64,000 nt of DNA from Burkholderiales bacterium (GCA_019634975.1 JAHCAI010000002.1:248001-312000), one strand, 5' to 3'. Shown: positions 50,981 through 59,458, counted from the first letter of the stretch. Program-made: numbers and translations. The notes: generated by a model not told the origin, from the letters alone.

Positions 50981-53104
50981 ATGCGTACCGACATCGAGCG
51001 TTTTTTCAGCCCCAAGTCCATCGCCATCATCGGCGCCTCGCAGGACCTCGTCACCATCAGCGGCCAGCCGCTGAAACACCTGCTGTCCCACGGGTACAAG
51101 GGCAAGCTCTACCCGATCAATCCGAAGTACCAGGAGATTTCGGGGGTCAAATGCTGGCCTTCGATCGAGTCGCTGCCGGAGACGCCGGAGCTCGGCCTGA
51201 TCCTGGTCAATGCCACGCGCGTGGCCGACATGCTCACCGCCTGCGGCAAGAAGGGCATTCCCTATGTCATCATTTTCAGTTCCGGTTTCTCGGAGACCGG
51301 AGGCCAGGGCGTGGCGATGCAGCAGCAGCTCGCCGATATCGCGAAGCAGTACAACATCGGCGTCATCGGCCCCAACTGCCAGGGCATGATCAATCCCGCC
51401 GACGCGGTCTACGCCGGCTTCGGTTCGGTGTTCAACGCCGACTACACCGCCGGCACGGTGAGCATGGTGTCGCAGTCCGGCGGCTTCGGCTTTTCGGTGA
51501 TGAACCTGTCCTCTCTCGACGGCGGCCTGCCGTTCCGGCAGATGGTCACCACCGGCAACGAGATCGGCGTGTCGACGCTGGACTTCCTCGAGTATTTCAT
51601 CCGCGATCCGCAGACCGAGATCATTGGTGCCTACATCGAGGGCGTGAAGGATGCGCGGCGGATCCTCGACGTCGGCGACCAGGCGCTCGCGGCCGGCAAG
51701 CCGATCCTGATGTGGAAGGTCGGCAACACCGAGCAGGGCCAGAAGGCGGCAGCCTCTCACACCGCCAACCTCGGCGGCGCGATGGCCCTGTACAAGGCGG
51801 CGTTCAAACAGAAGGGGATCATCCAGGTCGACGACATCCAGGACCTCGTCGACTATGGCCGCGCGCTGCGCGCGAAGCGCCTGCCGCGCGGCAACCGCGT
51901 GGCGATCATCACCATTTCCGGCGGCGCCGGCATCCTGATGACCGACGAAATCGTCGCCCGCGGCATGCGCATGGCCGAGCTCGCGCCGCAGACCGTTGCC
52001 AAGCTGAAGGAGTTCGTGCCGTCCTTCGGCTCGGTCGGCAATCCGGTGGATGTCACTGCCGCCATTTTCAACGACCTGAGCCTGATCAACCGCACGCTGC
52101 AGGCGATCAACGACGACCCGGGCGTGGACTGCATCGCGATGATCAATGCCTCGCTGCAGGGCGAGATCGCGCAGAAGGTCGCCGGTGAAATCGTGTCTGT
52201 CGCGGCGCAGACCGAGAAGCCGATTTTCATTTCGTGGAGCGCGCGCGACGTGGTGGCACCCGAAGCCTATGCCGCTCTGGATGCCGCGCGGATCCCGCAT
52301 TACAAGTCACCGGTGCGCTGCGGGCGCGCGCTGGCGGCGGTGTCCTGGTATGCCGAGGCGGTACGCCGCAACGCAGCGCAGAAAAACGACAAGCCGCCGG
52401 TGATCAGCCGTCCGGCCGCGCAGGCCCTGCTGAAGGGCAAGACGGGAGACGTTGCCGAATACGCGGCGAAGCAGGTGCTCGCCGAGTACGGGATTGCGGT
52501 GACCCAGGAACAGCTGGCGACCAGCCGCGATGCTGCAGTTGCTGCCGCGCAGAAGATCGGCTTCCCGGTGGCGATGAAGGTGCAGTCGGCCGACATCTCG
52601 CACAAGACCGAAGCGAAGGCGGTGAAGCTCAACGTCGCCGACGCCGCCGGTGTCGCTGCCGCCTACGACGAGATCCTGAACAACGCCAAAGCCTACAAGG
52701 CCGATGCGCGCATCGACGGCGTGCTGGTGCAGGAGATGGTCGGCGGCGGCATAGAGGCCATCGTCGGCGTCACCAACGACGCGCTGTTCGGGCCGGCGGT
52801 GATGTTCGGCCTCGGCGGCATCTTCGCCGAGGTGCTGAAGGACGTGTCCTTCCGCCTCGCGCCGATCACGCCGGCGATGGCGCGCGAAATGATCGGGGAG
52901 ATCAAGGGCTACCCGGTGCTTGCCGGCGCCCGCGGCAAGCCGCCGGCGGACGTCGACGCGCTGGCCGATGCGCTGGTGAAGCTGTCGGCGCTGGCGGTGG
53001 ACCTCAAGGACCAGGTCGCCGAACTCGACATCAATCCGCTGATCGTGATGCCGAAGGGCGGGGGCGTGAAGGCGGCGGATGCGCTGATCCGCATGAAAGG
53101 CTGA
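50981..53104 (+). CDS. Acyl-CoA synthetase (ADP-forming type)
   Basis: 707-aa two-part enzyme of the acetyl-CoA/acyl-CoA synthetase (NDP-forming) family. The N-terminal CoA-binding part begins RFFSPKSIAIIGASQD and contains GPNCQGMINP; the phosphohistidine segment is ASHTANLGG. The C-terminal ATP-grasp part starts near residue 490 (AKQVLAEYGIAVTQEQL) and carries FPVAMKVQSADISHKTEAKAV and ELDINPLIV. The family makes acyl-CoA from organic acids with ATP. It is followed 3 bp later by an acyl-CoA dehydrogenase, suggesting activation of a carboxylic acid for oxidation. Confidence 0.9.
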   Translation: MRTDIERFFSPKSIAIIGASQDLVTISGQPLKHLLSHGYKGKLYPINPKYQEISGVKCWPSIESLPETPELGLILVNATRVADMLTACGKKGIPYVIIFSSGFSETGGQGVAMQQQLADIAKQYNIGVIGPNCQGMINPADAVYAGFGSVFNADYTAGTVSMVSQSGGFGFSVMNLSSLDGGLPFRQMVTTGNEIGVSTLDFLEYFIRDPQTEIIGAYIEGVKDARRILDVGDQALAAGKPILMWKVGNTEQGQKAAASHTANLGGAMALYKAAFKQKGIIQVDDIQDLVDYGRALRAKRLPRGNRVAIITISGGAGILMTDEIVARGMRMAELAPQTVAKLKEFVPSFGSVGNPVDVTAAIFNDLSLINRTLQAINDDPGVDCIAMINASLQGEIAQKVAGEIVSVAAQTEKPIFISWSARDVVAPEAYAALDAARIPHYKSPVRCGRALAAVSWYAEAVRRNAAQKNDKPPVISRPAAQALLKGKTGDVAEYAAKQVLAEYGIAVTQEQLATSRDAAVAAAQKIGFPVAMKVQSADISHKTEAKAVKLNVADAAGVAAAYDEILNNAKAYKADARIDGVLVQEMVGGGIEAIVGVTNDALFGPAVMFGLGGIFAEVLKDVSFRLAPITPAMAREMIGEIKGYPVLAGARGKPPADVDALADALVKLSALAVDLKDQVAELDINPLIVMPKGGGVKAADALIRMKG

Positions 53105-53107
53105 GCC

Positions 53108-54244
53108 ATGGCCGTTTCCGAGGAAGTCCGCCTGCTCTGCGACGAAGTCGCGAAATTCGTGCGCGCCGAGGTCGATCCGCGCTCGCGCTGGATCGAGGAG
53201 AACGATGCGATCCCCGACGATCTCGTCCAGCTCGCCCGCGACATGGGCCTGTTCGGGCTGACGATTCCCGAGGAATACGGCGGCAGCGGCCTCGACCTCG
53301 CCGGCAAGTGCGCAATCGAGGAGGTCATGGGGCGGACCAACTACGGTTTCGCCACGCTGATCGGCAACCACACCGGCATCAGCACCACCGGCATCGTCGC
53401 GCTGGGCAATACCGCGCAGAAAAAGAAGTTCCTGCCGCGCATGGCCAGCGGCGAATGGGTCGGCGCCTTCGCGTTGACCGAACCCCAGGCCGGCTCCGAT
53501 CCCGCGGCGATGCGCACCACCGCGGTGAGGAAGGGCGATCGCTACGTGCTCAACGGCGAGAAGATCTACATCACCAACGCCGGGCTGGCGCAGGTGTTCA
53601 CGGTGATGGCGATCACCGACAAGTCGAAGGGGATCAAGGGCATCTCGGCCTTCGTCGTCGAGCGCGGCACGCCGGGTTTCGCCATAGGCAAAAACGAACT
53701 GAAGATGGGCATGCACGGCTGCACCACGGCGCCGCTGTCCTTCACCGACTGCGAAGTGCCGGCGGAAAACCTGCTCGGCGAGGAAGGCATGGGTTATGTG
53801 CAGGCGATGAAGACGCTGACCGCAGGCCGGGTGACGGTGTCGGCGCGCTGCTGCGGCATGATGGACAAGCTGATCGAGCAGACCGCCGAATACATGAAAA
53901 CCCGCAGCCAGGGCGGCAAGCGGCTTGCCGAACACCAGGGCCTGCAGTGGATGCTCGCCGACATGGCGGTCGCGCGCGACGCGGCGCGCGGACTGACGCA
54001 GCGCGCGATCGACACGCTGCTGCGTGGCGAGCGCGGCACGATGGAGGCCTCGACCGCGAAACTGTTTGCCACCGAGGCGCTCGGCCGTGTCGTCGACGCC
54101 GCGGTGCAGATCCACGGCGGCATGGGTTACATGCGCGAGGTCGGCATCGAGACCACCTTCCGCGACGCGCGTATCGTGCGCATCTACGAGGGCACGTCCG
54201 AGATCCAGCGCAATATCATCGCCGGGCTGTTGCTGAAGGATTGA
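53108..54244 (+). CDS. Acyl-CoA dehydrogenase
   Basis: 378-aa flavoprotein. FAD-binding segments GAFALTEPQAGSD and IYITNAGLAQVF, and the signature VQIHGGMGYMREVGIE, are all present. The catalytic base is the glutamate in IYEGTSEIQRNI near the C-terminus. The C-terminal domain also contains MEASTAKLFATEALGRVVDAAVQ. It probably oxidises the acyl-CoA made by the upstream enzyme; chain length and branching cannot be deduced. An AT-rich repeat sits between it and the SDR gene. Confidence 0.94.
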   Translation: MAVSEEVRLLCDEVAKFVRAEVDPRSRWIEENDAIPDDLVQLARDMGLFGLTIPEEYGGSGLDLAGKCAIEEVMGRTNYGFATLIGNHTGISTTGIVALGNTAQKKKFLPRMASGEWVGAFALTEPQAGSDPAAMRTTAVRKGDRYVLNGEKIYITNAGLAQVFTVMAITDKSKGIKGISAFVVERGTPGFAIGKNELKMGMHGCTTAPLSFTDCEVPAENLLGEEGMGYVQAMKTLTAGRVTVSARCCGMMDKLIEQTAEYMKTRSQGGKRLAEHQGLQWMLADMAVARDAARGLTQRAIDTLLRGERGTMEASTAKLFATEALGRVVDAAVQIHGGMGYMREVGIETTFRDARIVRIYEGTSEIQRNIIAGLLLKD

Positions 54245-54248
54245 TATA

Positions 54249-54275
54249 GCTACTTGTTTTAATTGATATTTTTAG
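54249..54275 (+). repeat. AT-rich ~26-bp interspersed repeat, copy 6
   Basis: TACTTGTTTTAATTGATATT followed by TTTAG lies 7 bp after the acyl-CoA dehydrogenase stop and 21 bp before the SDR start codon, in the same direction as both genes. Confidence 0.65.
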
Positions 54276-54296
54276 AATATTCTGCAGGAGTCGGTA

Positions 54297-55073
54297 ATGG
54301 CAAAAGTCCAGGAATTGATGAACCTCGAGGGCCAGGTCAGCGTCGTCACCGGCGGCGCCACCGGCATTGGCCTCCAAATGGCGAAGGGTCTGGCGGAAGC
54401 CGGCTCGAACATCGTGATCTGCTCGCGCCGTGTCGAGGTCTGCGAAGAGGCCGTCGGCCAGATTGAGAAGCTGGGCGTGAAAGCGCTGGCCATCGGCTGC
54501 GACGTGACCAAGGCCGACCAGGTCGAGGCGATGAAAAACGAGGTGCTGAAAACATTCGGCCGCGTCGACGTGCTGGTCAACAATGCCGGCCGCGCCTGGG
54601 TCGCGCCGCCCGAGGACACGCCGCTCGAACGCTGGCAACAGGTGTTCGACCTCAACATCACCGCGCCCTTCCTTTGCGCGCAGGCCATCGGTCGCGAGTT
54701 CATCAAGCAGAAGCGCGGCAAGATCATCAACATCGCCTCGATCGCCGGCCTTGTCGGGCGCAACCCCGCCGCCTACAACTCGATCGCCTACGGTTCGAGC
54801 AAGGGCGCGCTGGTCAACTTCACCCGCGACCTCGCGGTGAAATGGGCGCAGCACAATATCCAGGTCAACGCGATCTGCCCGGGATTCTTCGTGACGCCGA
54901 TCAACGAGAAGATGTACGTGAAGAACAAGGACAACGTCGAGCGCGAGATTCCGCTCGGCCGCACCGGCGGCCCCGACGACCTCAAGGGCATCGCCGTGCT
55001 GCTGGCTTCACAGGCCTCCAACTTCATGACCGGCGCAATCATCCCGGTCGACGGCGGCGCGGTGGCCTGGTAA
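54297..55073 (+). CDS. Short-chain dehydrogenase/reductase (SDR)
   Basis: 258-aa classical SDR. The cofactor motif is TGGATGIGLQMA (an early TGxxxGxG), the structural NNAG is NNAGRAW, and the catalytic Ser-Tyr-Lys set is INIASIAG and AYGSSKGAL. The C-terminal EREIPLGRTGGPDDLKGIAVLLASQAS is typical of the oxidoreductase branch. It may act as the hydroxyacyl or alcohol dehydrogenase of the same acid-degradation operon. The stop abuts the convergent YeeE gene with no gap. Confidence 0.92.
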   Translation: MAKVQELMNLEGQVSVVTGGATGIGLQMAKGLAEAGSNIVICSRRVEVCEEAVGQIEKLGVKALAIGCDVTKADQVEAMKNEVLKTFGRVDVLVNNAGRAWVAPPEDTPLERWQQVFDLNITAPFLCAQAIGREFIKQKRGKIINIASIAGLVGRNPAAYNSIAYGSSKGALVNFTRDLAVKWAQHNIQVNAICPGFFVTPINEKMYVKNKDNVEREIPLGRTGGPDDLKGIAVLLASQASNFMTGAIIPVDGGAVAW

Positions 55074-55628
55074 TCAGCGCTGTTCCACGCCGCTGCGCTC
55101 GATCGCCACGAACACTGCAATCGCGGCGGCGGCCAGCAGCGCGAGCAGCAGGCCCTGCGGCAGCCCGGTGACGCCGGACAGCGTCACCTTGCCCAGTTTC
55201 CATACCGACAGGATGTGGCTGTTCACCCAGGCGAAGGACACAGCGTAGAGCATCGCACCGAACAGCATGCCCGCAGCCCCGACCAGTGCATGGATCTTGC
55301 CGGTCGCGATCGCGGCGACACCGGTACCCGGGCAGTAGCCGTAGAGCACCATGCCGACACCGAATATGGCGGCGCCGATGATGGTGCCCAGCATGTTGGC
55401 GTCGCGGACATGGAACTTTGCAGCGCCGAGATTCACCAGCACCAGCACGCCGATGCCGCCGACCACGATGGCCGTGAACATGACCTTGAGCACGGTGAAA
55501 TCGCGGAAGCGGAACTGGTTGATGATGACGTCGTAATCGAGCAACCTGCCGCGGTGCAACAGCCAGCCGAAGGCGGCGCCGAAGAGGACCGCGAGAATCA
55601 GGGCAGCATTGCCGGTAATCGGGAACAT
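55074..55628 (-). CDS. YeeE/YedE-family half-transporter B
   Basis: 184-aa membrane protein with about five helices. The family motif with a conserved cysteine is GAAIFGVGMVLYGYCPGTGVAAI. YeeE/YedE (TsuA-like) proteins import thiosulfate or related sulfur compounds; here the function is split into two small proteins encoded by adjacent genes, as in PmpA/PmpB pairs. It lies 25 bp downstream of half-transporter A on the same strand. Confidence 0.88.
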   Translation of the reverse strand: MFPITGNAALILAVLFGAAFGWLLHRGRLLDYDVIINQFRFRDFTVLKVMFTAIVVGGIGVLVLVNLGAAKFHVRDANMLGTIIGAAIFGVGMVLYGYCPGTGVAAIATGKIHALVGAAGMLFGAMLYAVSFAWVNSHILSVWKLGKVTLSGVTGLPQGLLLALLAAAAIAVFVAIERSGVEQR

Positions 55629-55653
55629 GTTGATTTCTCCTTTATCGGTGGGA

Positions 55654-56178
55654 TCAGTGGCGCGGACGGAACAGCAGCCAGGCAGTGCCCAGTCCCGATG
55701 CGAACATCACCACGAGGAAGGTCCAGCCCACCACCGCGAGCTGCAGTCCCTGTGAAATCCCGTTGCCGCTGGTGCAGCCGCCGGCCATGCGCGCGCCGTA
55801 CATCGCCAGCGCACCGCCGACGAAGGCCACCACCATGCGGCGTGTCACCGAGGGACCGAAACGCTCGCGCCATACCGGGGGAATGGTCTCGATCCTGAAA
55901 CTGCGCGAGGTCAGAGCCGAGAGCAGGGCGCCGAGGAAGGTGCCGACCAGGAACAGGGTGCCGTAGTCGAGTTTCATCGGATGTTTCGCCCAGTACGGAT
56001 TCTGTGCCACGGTTTCTCCGCCGATGGCCACGCTGGCGGCACCGCCGGCCAGCTGCGAGATCGCGGTGGTGATGCCGATGGGGTTGGCGACCACCACGAA
56101 CACCACCCAGCTCAGTACGCCGATGCCGGCGCCGACGAGGTAGGGCGACCAGTTCACTCGTTTCAGACTCGGATTCAT
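55654..56178 (-). CDS. YeeE/YedE-family half-transporter A
   Basis: 174-aa membrane protein with about four or five helices. The second family motif is seen as GGALAMYGARMAGGCTSGNGISQG, with the conserved cysteine in GGCTSG. It is the first gene of the minus-strand pair and divergent from a Crp/Fnr regulator. A GTGAC-N4-GTCAC palindrome lies 70 bp upstream of its start. Sulfur transport is inferred from family; substrate not known. Confidence 0.88.
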   Translation of the reverse strand: MNPSLKRVNWSPYLVGAGIGVLSWVVFVVVANPIGITTAISQLAGGAASVAIGGETVAQNPYWAKHPMKLDYGTLFLVGTFLGALLSALTSRSFRIETIPPVWRERFGPSVTRRMVVAFVGGALAMYGARMAGGCTSGNGISQGLQLAVVGWTFLVVMFASGLGTAWLLFRPRH

Positions 56179-56247
56179 GTGCTACTCCTTCGGACGGATT
56201 CCGGTTCCGGTTCAGGCGAGTATGCAGAAGGCAGGGACTTGGCTTCA

Positions 56248-56261
56248 GTGACTGCGGTCAC
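56248..56261. promoter_or_regulatory. Palindromic operator candidate GTGAC-N4-GTCAC
   Basis: A perfect inverted repeat GTGAC tgcg GTCAC between the YeeE pair and the Crp/Fnr gene, with the spacing of Crp/Fnr-type sites. It matches the second site at 56988-57003 under GTRAC-N4-GTYAC. Its centre is about 50 bp before the regulator ATG. Confidence 0.65.
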
Positions 56262-56291
56262 AGAACCCCGGAGCCTGCCGAGCGGGACCGG

Positions 56292-56297
56292 TATACT
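56292..56297 (+). promoter_or_regulatory. -10 box close to the Crp/Fnr start codon
   Basis: TATACT ends 7 bp before the ATG, with no Shine-Dalgarno sequence between them, which would place the transcript start at or next to the ATG. Confidence 0.45.
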
Positions 56298-56304
56298 CGT
56301 CGCA

Positions 56305-56970
56305 ATGGAGGCGAAGATTCTGCGCGAGCGGGTGCTCGGTCATTTTCCGGCCCTGGCGGGGTTGCCCGAACAGCGGCTCGACCGGTTGCTGGCGACAGCA
56401 CAGTTCGTGCAGGTGCCGGCGGGCACGGTGCTTTTCGATGTGCAGGATCCCTGCCGGGGCTTTCCTCTGCTGCTGGAGGGCGCCGTCCGGGTGGTGAAGA
56501 CCGCAGCCAACGGACGGGAAATCCTGCTCTACCGCGTCGAGCCCGGGGATGGCTGCGTACTGTCCGGGGGGTGCCTGCTGGGGCAGGCCGATTACAACGC
56601 GACAGGCACCGCCGAGAGTGCTGTCATCCTGCTGTTGCTGCCGCCGGAATCTTTCCAGGCACTGATTCTGGAGCACGAACCTTTCCGCCGCTTCGTGTTC
56701 GGGCTCTATGCCTCGCGGCTGGCCGAAGTCATGGAACTGGTGGAGGAAGTGGCTTTTCGCCGGCTGGATCAGCGCCTTGCCCAGCTGCTGATCCGGCGCG
56801 GCCCGGTCATCCAGGAAACCCACCAGGCACTGGCCGACGAGCTCGGCAGCGTACGCGAGATCGTGAGCCGGCTGCTGCGCAGCTTCGAAACCCGCGGCTG
56901 GGTCAGCCTGTCGCGCGAAAAGGTCACTGTCAGCAATCCCAGGGCGCTGTCGGACATCGCCCGCGGATGA
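56305..56970 (+). CDS. Crp/Fnr-family transcription regulator
   Basis: 221 aa. The cyclic-nucleotide-binding-type beta-roll runs about 20-120 (TVLFDVQDPCRGFPLLLEGAVRV), followed by the dimer helix and a winged-helix DNA-binding domain whose recognition helix is ELGSVREIVSRLLRSFE. Cys50, Cys84 and Cys90 lie in the sensor domain, so a redox- or persulfide-type signal is possible; the classical Fnr cluster cysteines are not obvious. The start is the ATG at MEAKILRERV; longer in-frame versions run into the neighbouring gene. It probably controls the YeeE pair and the DUF2892 gene. Confidence 0.9.
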   Translation: MEAKILRERVLGHFPALAGLPEQRLDRLLATAQFVQVPAGTVLFDVQDPCRGFPLLLEGAVRVVKTAANGREILLYRVEPGDGCVLSGGCLLGQADYNATGTAESAVILLLLPPESFQALILEHEPFRRFVFGLYASRLAEVMELVEEVAFRRLDQRLAQLLIRRGPVIQETHQALADELGSVREIVSRLLRSFETRGWVSLSREKVTVSNPRALSDIARG

Positions 56971-56987
56971 CCGGCAGTGGAGCCTTA

Positions 56988-57003
56988 TGTAACCCAGGTT
57001 ACA
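56988..57003. promoter_or_regulatory. Palindromic operator candidate TGTAACCCAGGTTACA
   Basis: A perfect 16-bp palindrome TGTAACC-CA-GGTTACA lies 64 bp before the DUF2892 start and 17 bp after the regulator stop. Its core GTAAC-N4-GTTAC has the same layout as the site upstream of the YeeE pair. Confidence 0.7.
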
Positions 57004-57067
57004 GACGGACACCGGCAAGCGGCCCAGAATTCTTCAGTCCATCAACCTGAAACTGACGGAGGCGAGA

Positions 57068-57256
57068 ATGAAGGCGAATGTGGGTGGAATCGATCGCGTG
57101 TTGCGTATTGCTGCCGGGCTGATCCTGATCGGACTTGCGGCGACCGGCACCGTGGGAACCTGGGGCTGGATCGGCGTGCTTCCCCTGGCCACTGGCCTCA
57201 TCGGATGGTGTCCGGCCTACCTGCCCTTCGGCTGGTCAAGCTGCCGTAGCCGGTAA
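57068..57256 (+). CDS. DUF2892 membrane protein
   Basis: 62-aa inner-membrane protein with two helices, MKANVGGIDRVLRIAAGLIL and WIGVLPLATGLIGWCPAYLPFG. The pattern NVGxxDRxxR...GWCPxYxPFG..C is diagnostic of DUF2892 (YgaP-tail type), often found with sulfur-metabolism rhodanese and YeeE genes. It has a GGAGGCGAGA ribosome site and follows the palindromic operator. A hairpin closes the unit. Confidence 0.9.
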   Translation: MKANVGGIDRVLRIAAGLILIGLAATGTVGTWGWIGVLPLATGLIGWCPAYLPFGWSSCRSR

Positions 57257-57262
57257 GCACAA

Positions 57263-57286
57263 GCTGCGCCTTCGGCAAGGCGCAGC
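57263..57286 (+). terminator. Hairpin after DUF2892 gene
   Basis: A perfect 10-bp stem GCTGCGCCTT / AAGGCGCAGC with the tetraloop CGGC lies 6 bp after the stop. No T-tract follows, so termination strength is uncertain. Confidence 0.55.
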
Positions 57287-57399
57287 CCTGCTGTTTGTTG
57301 GTCGAGCCCAACCGATAAGCCGTTGCGGGCTCGATATGCGGCGGGTGACGCTGTATCGCGACGGGGAGAGGAACCCGGTTCCGCGCCGAGACAGGATTC

Positions 57400-58365
57400 T
57401 CAATTCGGCTGGATGCCGGCGGCCCGTATCACCTTTCGCCATTTTTCGATTTCGGACTGGATGTGCCGCGCGAACTCGGCGGGCGTGTTGCCGACGGGAT
57501 CGGCGCCTTCCTTCGACAACCGATCGTTCATTTCCGGGCTTTTCAGGATCGCGACGACTTCAGCGCTGAGTTTGCCGACGATATCTGCCGGAGTTCCAGC
57601 TGGCGCCAGAAGGCCGTACCAAGTGGATGATTCGTAACCCTTGACGCCCGCTTCGATCATTGTCGGCAGTTCCTTCGCTGCGGGTGAACGCTGGGCACCA
57701 GTCACCGCGAGCGGACGCAGGCGGCTGTTCCTGACCTGCGGCATTGCGGAAATGATGCTGGCGAAAGTCATCGACACCTGGCCGCTGACCACGTCGATGA
57801 GTGCCGGCTGCACCCCTTTGTAAGGCACATGCAGCAGGTCGACACCCGCAAGCATCTTGTAGAGCTCGCCCGAAAGGTGTCCGCCGGTGCCGTTGCCGGC
57901 CGAGGCGAAGGACAGCACGCCGGGTTGCTTCTTTGCGATGGCCGTCAGTTCCCTGACCGATTTGGCCGGCACTGACGGGTGGATCAGCAGCATCAGGTTC
58001 TGGGTCGCGACCAGCGAGATAGGCGAGAAATCCTTCACCGGGTCGTAAGGCAGCGATTTGCGCAGGCTTACATTGGTCGCGAACGAGGCCACGGTGCCCA
58101 TGATCAGCGTGTAGCCGTCGGGCGGTGACTTCGCCACGATTTCAGCAGCAATCGCGCCGCCCGCGCCGGGGCGGTTGTCCACCAGCACTTGCTGGTTCCA
58201 GCGCCCCGCGAGCTTGGGGCCGACCGTGCGCGCCAGGGTATCGACGCTGCCGCCCGGCGTGCTGACGACGACGATGCGGATGGGCTTGGTCGGATAGCTC
58301 TGGGCAACGGCCATTCCCGGGGCGGCTAGGGCTGTGGCAATCAGCAGGATGGATGTTATGCGCAT
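57400..58365 (-). CDS. Bug/TctC-type solute-binding receptor
   Basis: Periplasmic receptor, 321 aa with a signal peptide (MRITSILLIATALAAPGMAVAQ). Ligand loops YPTKPIRIVVVSTPGGSVDTLARTV, VDNRPGAGGAIAAEIVAKSPPDGY and VPYKGVQPALIDVVSGQ are present. No TctAB genes are adjacent. It shares a strand with and follows the isocitrate-lyase-family gene (41 bp apart), so it probably belongs to that catabolic unit. Confidence 0.92.
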   Translation of the reverse strand: MRITSILLIATALAAPGMAVAQSYPTKPIRIVVVSTPGGSVDTLARTVGPKLAGRWNQQVLVDNRPGAGGAIAAEIVAKSPPDGYTLIMGTVASFATNVSLRKSLPYDPVKDFSPISLVATQNLMLLIHPSVPAKSVRELTAIAKKQPGVLSFASAGNGTGGHLSGELYKMLAGVDLLHVPYKGVQPALIDVVSGQVSMTFASIISAMPQVRNSRLRPLAVTGAQRSPAAKELPTMIEAGVKGYESSTWYGLLAPAGTPADIVGKLSAEVVAILKSPEMNDRLSKEGADPVGNTPAEFARHIQSEIEKWRKVIRAAGIQPN

Positions 58366-58406
58366 GTCGGGTCTCCTCGTTTATTGTAAGCAGCAGTCTC
58401 GCGGGA

Positions 58407-59342
58407 TCAGGGCTGAAAGCCGACTGAACCTTCGTACTTGGCCAGCACTTCGGCACTGGGCAGGAATTCCTCTTCCAGCTTTTTGATGTCTGAAAACCCG
58501 ATGAAGGCATGCATGTTGCCGGCGGGATGATCCTTCGTTCGCGCCTCGAAGCGCTTGACGGCCTCGACGTCGTCTTTGGCGAACTCAGCAAAATAATCGA
58601 CCATCGCAACCGTAGACGAGCGCAGCGAACCTGTGGCATTGGACACCATCGCAATGCCGAGTTCATTCAGGCGTGACACCGGCAATCGCGGCGACACGCC
58701 GGTGCGGTTGAAATGCAGCGGCCCTCTGATTTCCCTGGCGCAGCGCTCGAGCTCCGCTTCCGAGGTCAGCGCCTCCGGGAAAATCATGTCGGCGCCGGCA
58801 TCGATGTAGGCATTGGCGCGGCGGATCAGTTCATCGACGCTGCCCCCGGAGACGCCGCGCGCGTCACAGCGCGCGATCAAGACAAAATCCGGATCGAGTT
58901 CACGGCGCACATGGTCGGCGGCGCGCAGTTTTCCGGTCATTTCCTCCAGCGGGATGATCTGCTTGCCGGCGACATGGCCGCAGCGCTTGGGCGCCACCTG
59001 GTCCTCGATGTGGATCGCTGCTGCGCCGGCAACGATGAAGTCCTCGACCGTGCGCATGACGTTGATGGCATTGCCGAAACCGGTGTCGGCATCTGCGATT
59101 ACCGGGATACTGACAGCGCGGGCGATGTAACGGGTGATCATCACGATTTCATCCAGCGTGATCAGGCCGACGTCGGGCTTGCCGAGCAGTGACGCTGAAA
59201 CCCCGTAGCCGGTGACGCCGCAGCACTGGAAGCCGGCCTTTTCGATGATCATCGCCGACAATGCGTTGAAGGCGCCGGGCTTGACCAGGGTTTTTCCGCC
59301 TTTTAACAGTCGTCTCAGCTCGGTGGTGGTCTTCGTGCGCAT
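58407..59342 (-). CDS. Isocitrate lyase/PEP mutase-family enzyme, copy A
   Basis: 311-aa barrel enzyme of the isocitrate lyase/PEP mutase superfamily, starting MRTKTTTELRRLLKGGKTLVKP. The metal-binding segment is IADADTGFGN, and the lyase loop with the catalytic cysteine is EDQVAPKRCGHVAGK, so it is a C-C lyase type rather than a PEP mutase. It resembles 2-methylisocitrate or dimethylmalate lyases. Together with the divergent paralog and the hydratase genes it suggests cleavage of a hydroxylated dicarboxylate to pyruvate or an analogue. Confidence 0.85.
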   Translation of the reverse strand: MRTKTTTELRRLLKGGKTLVKPGAFNALSAMIIEKAGFQCCGVTGYGVSASLLGKPDVGLITLDEIVMITRYIARAVSIPVIADADTGFGNAINVMRTVEDFIVAGAAAIHIEDQVAPKRCGHVAGKQIIPLEEMTGKLRAADHVRRELDPDFVLIARCDARGVSGGSVDELIRRANAYIDAGADMIFPEALTSEAELERCAREIRGPLHFNRTGVSPRLPVSRLNELGIAMVSNATGSLRSSTVAMVDYFAEFAKDDVEAVKRFEARTKDHPAGNMHAFIGFSDIKKLEEEFLPSAEVLAKYEGSVGFQP

Positions 59343-59448
59343 GAGGATCTCCGGTGAAGGGCGCATTTTAGTCGAGTGCGATCCTTTGTTCGTGGGTGAG
59401 TCCATTATCCGATATATCAAGCCGGCATTGTTCATTCGTATTGATAGA

Positions 59449-59458
59449 ATGCATGCAT
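59449..59458. promoter_or_regulatory. ATGCATGCAT palindrome in divergent lyase intergenic region
   Basis: A 10-bp perfect palindrome lies in the 138-bp gap between the two divergent lyase genes, 22 bp before the plus-strand ATG. The gap is AT-rich for this genome (TATCCGATATATCAAG, ATTCGTATTGATAGAAT) and would hold both promoters; a regulator site is possible but not identified. Confidence 0.35.
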
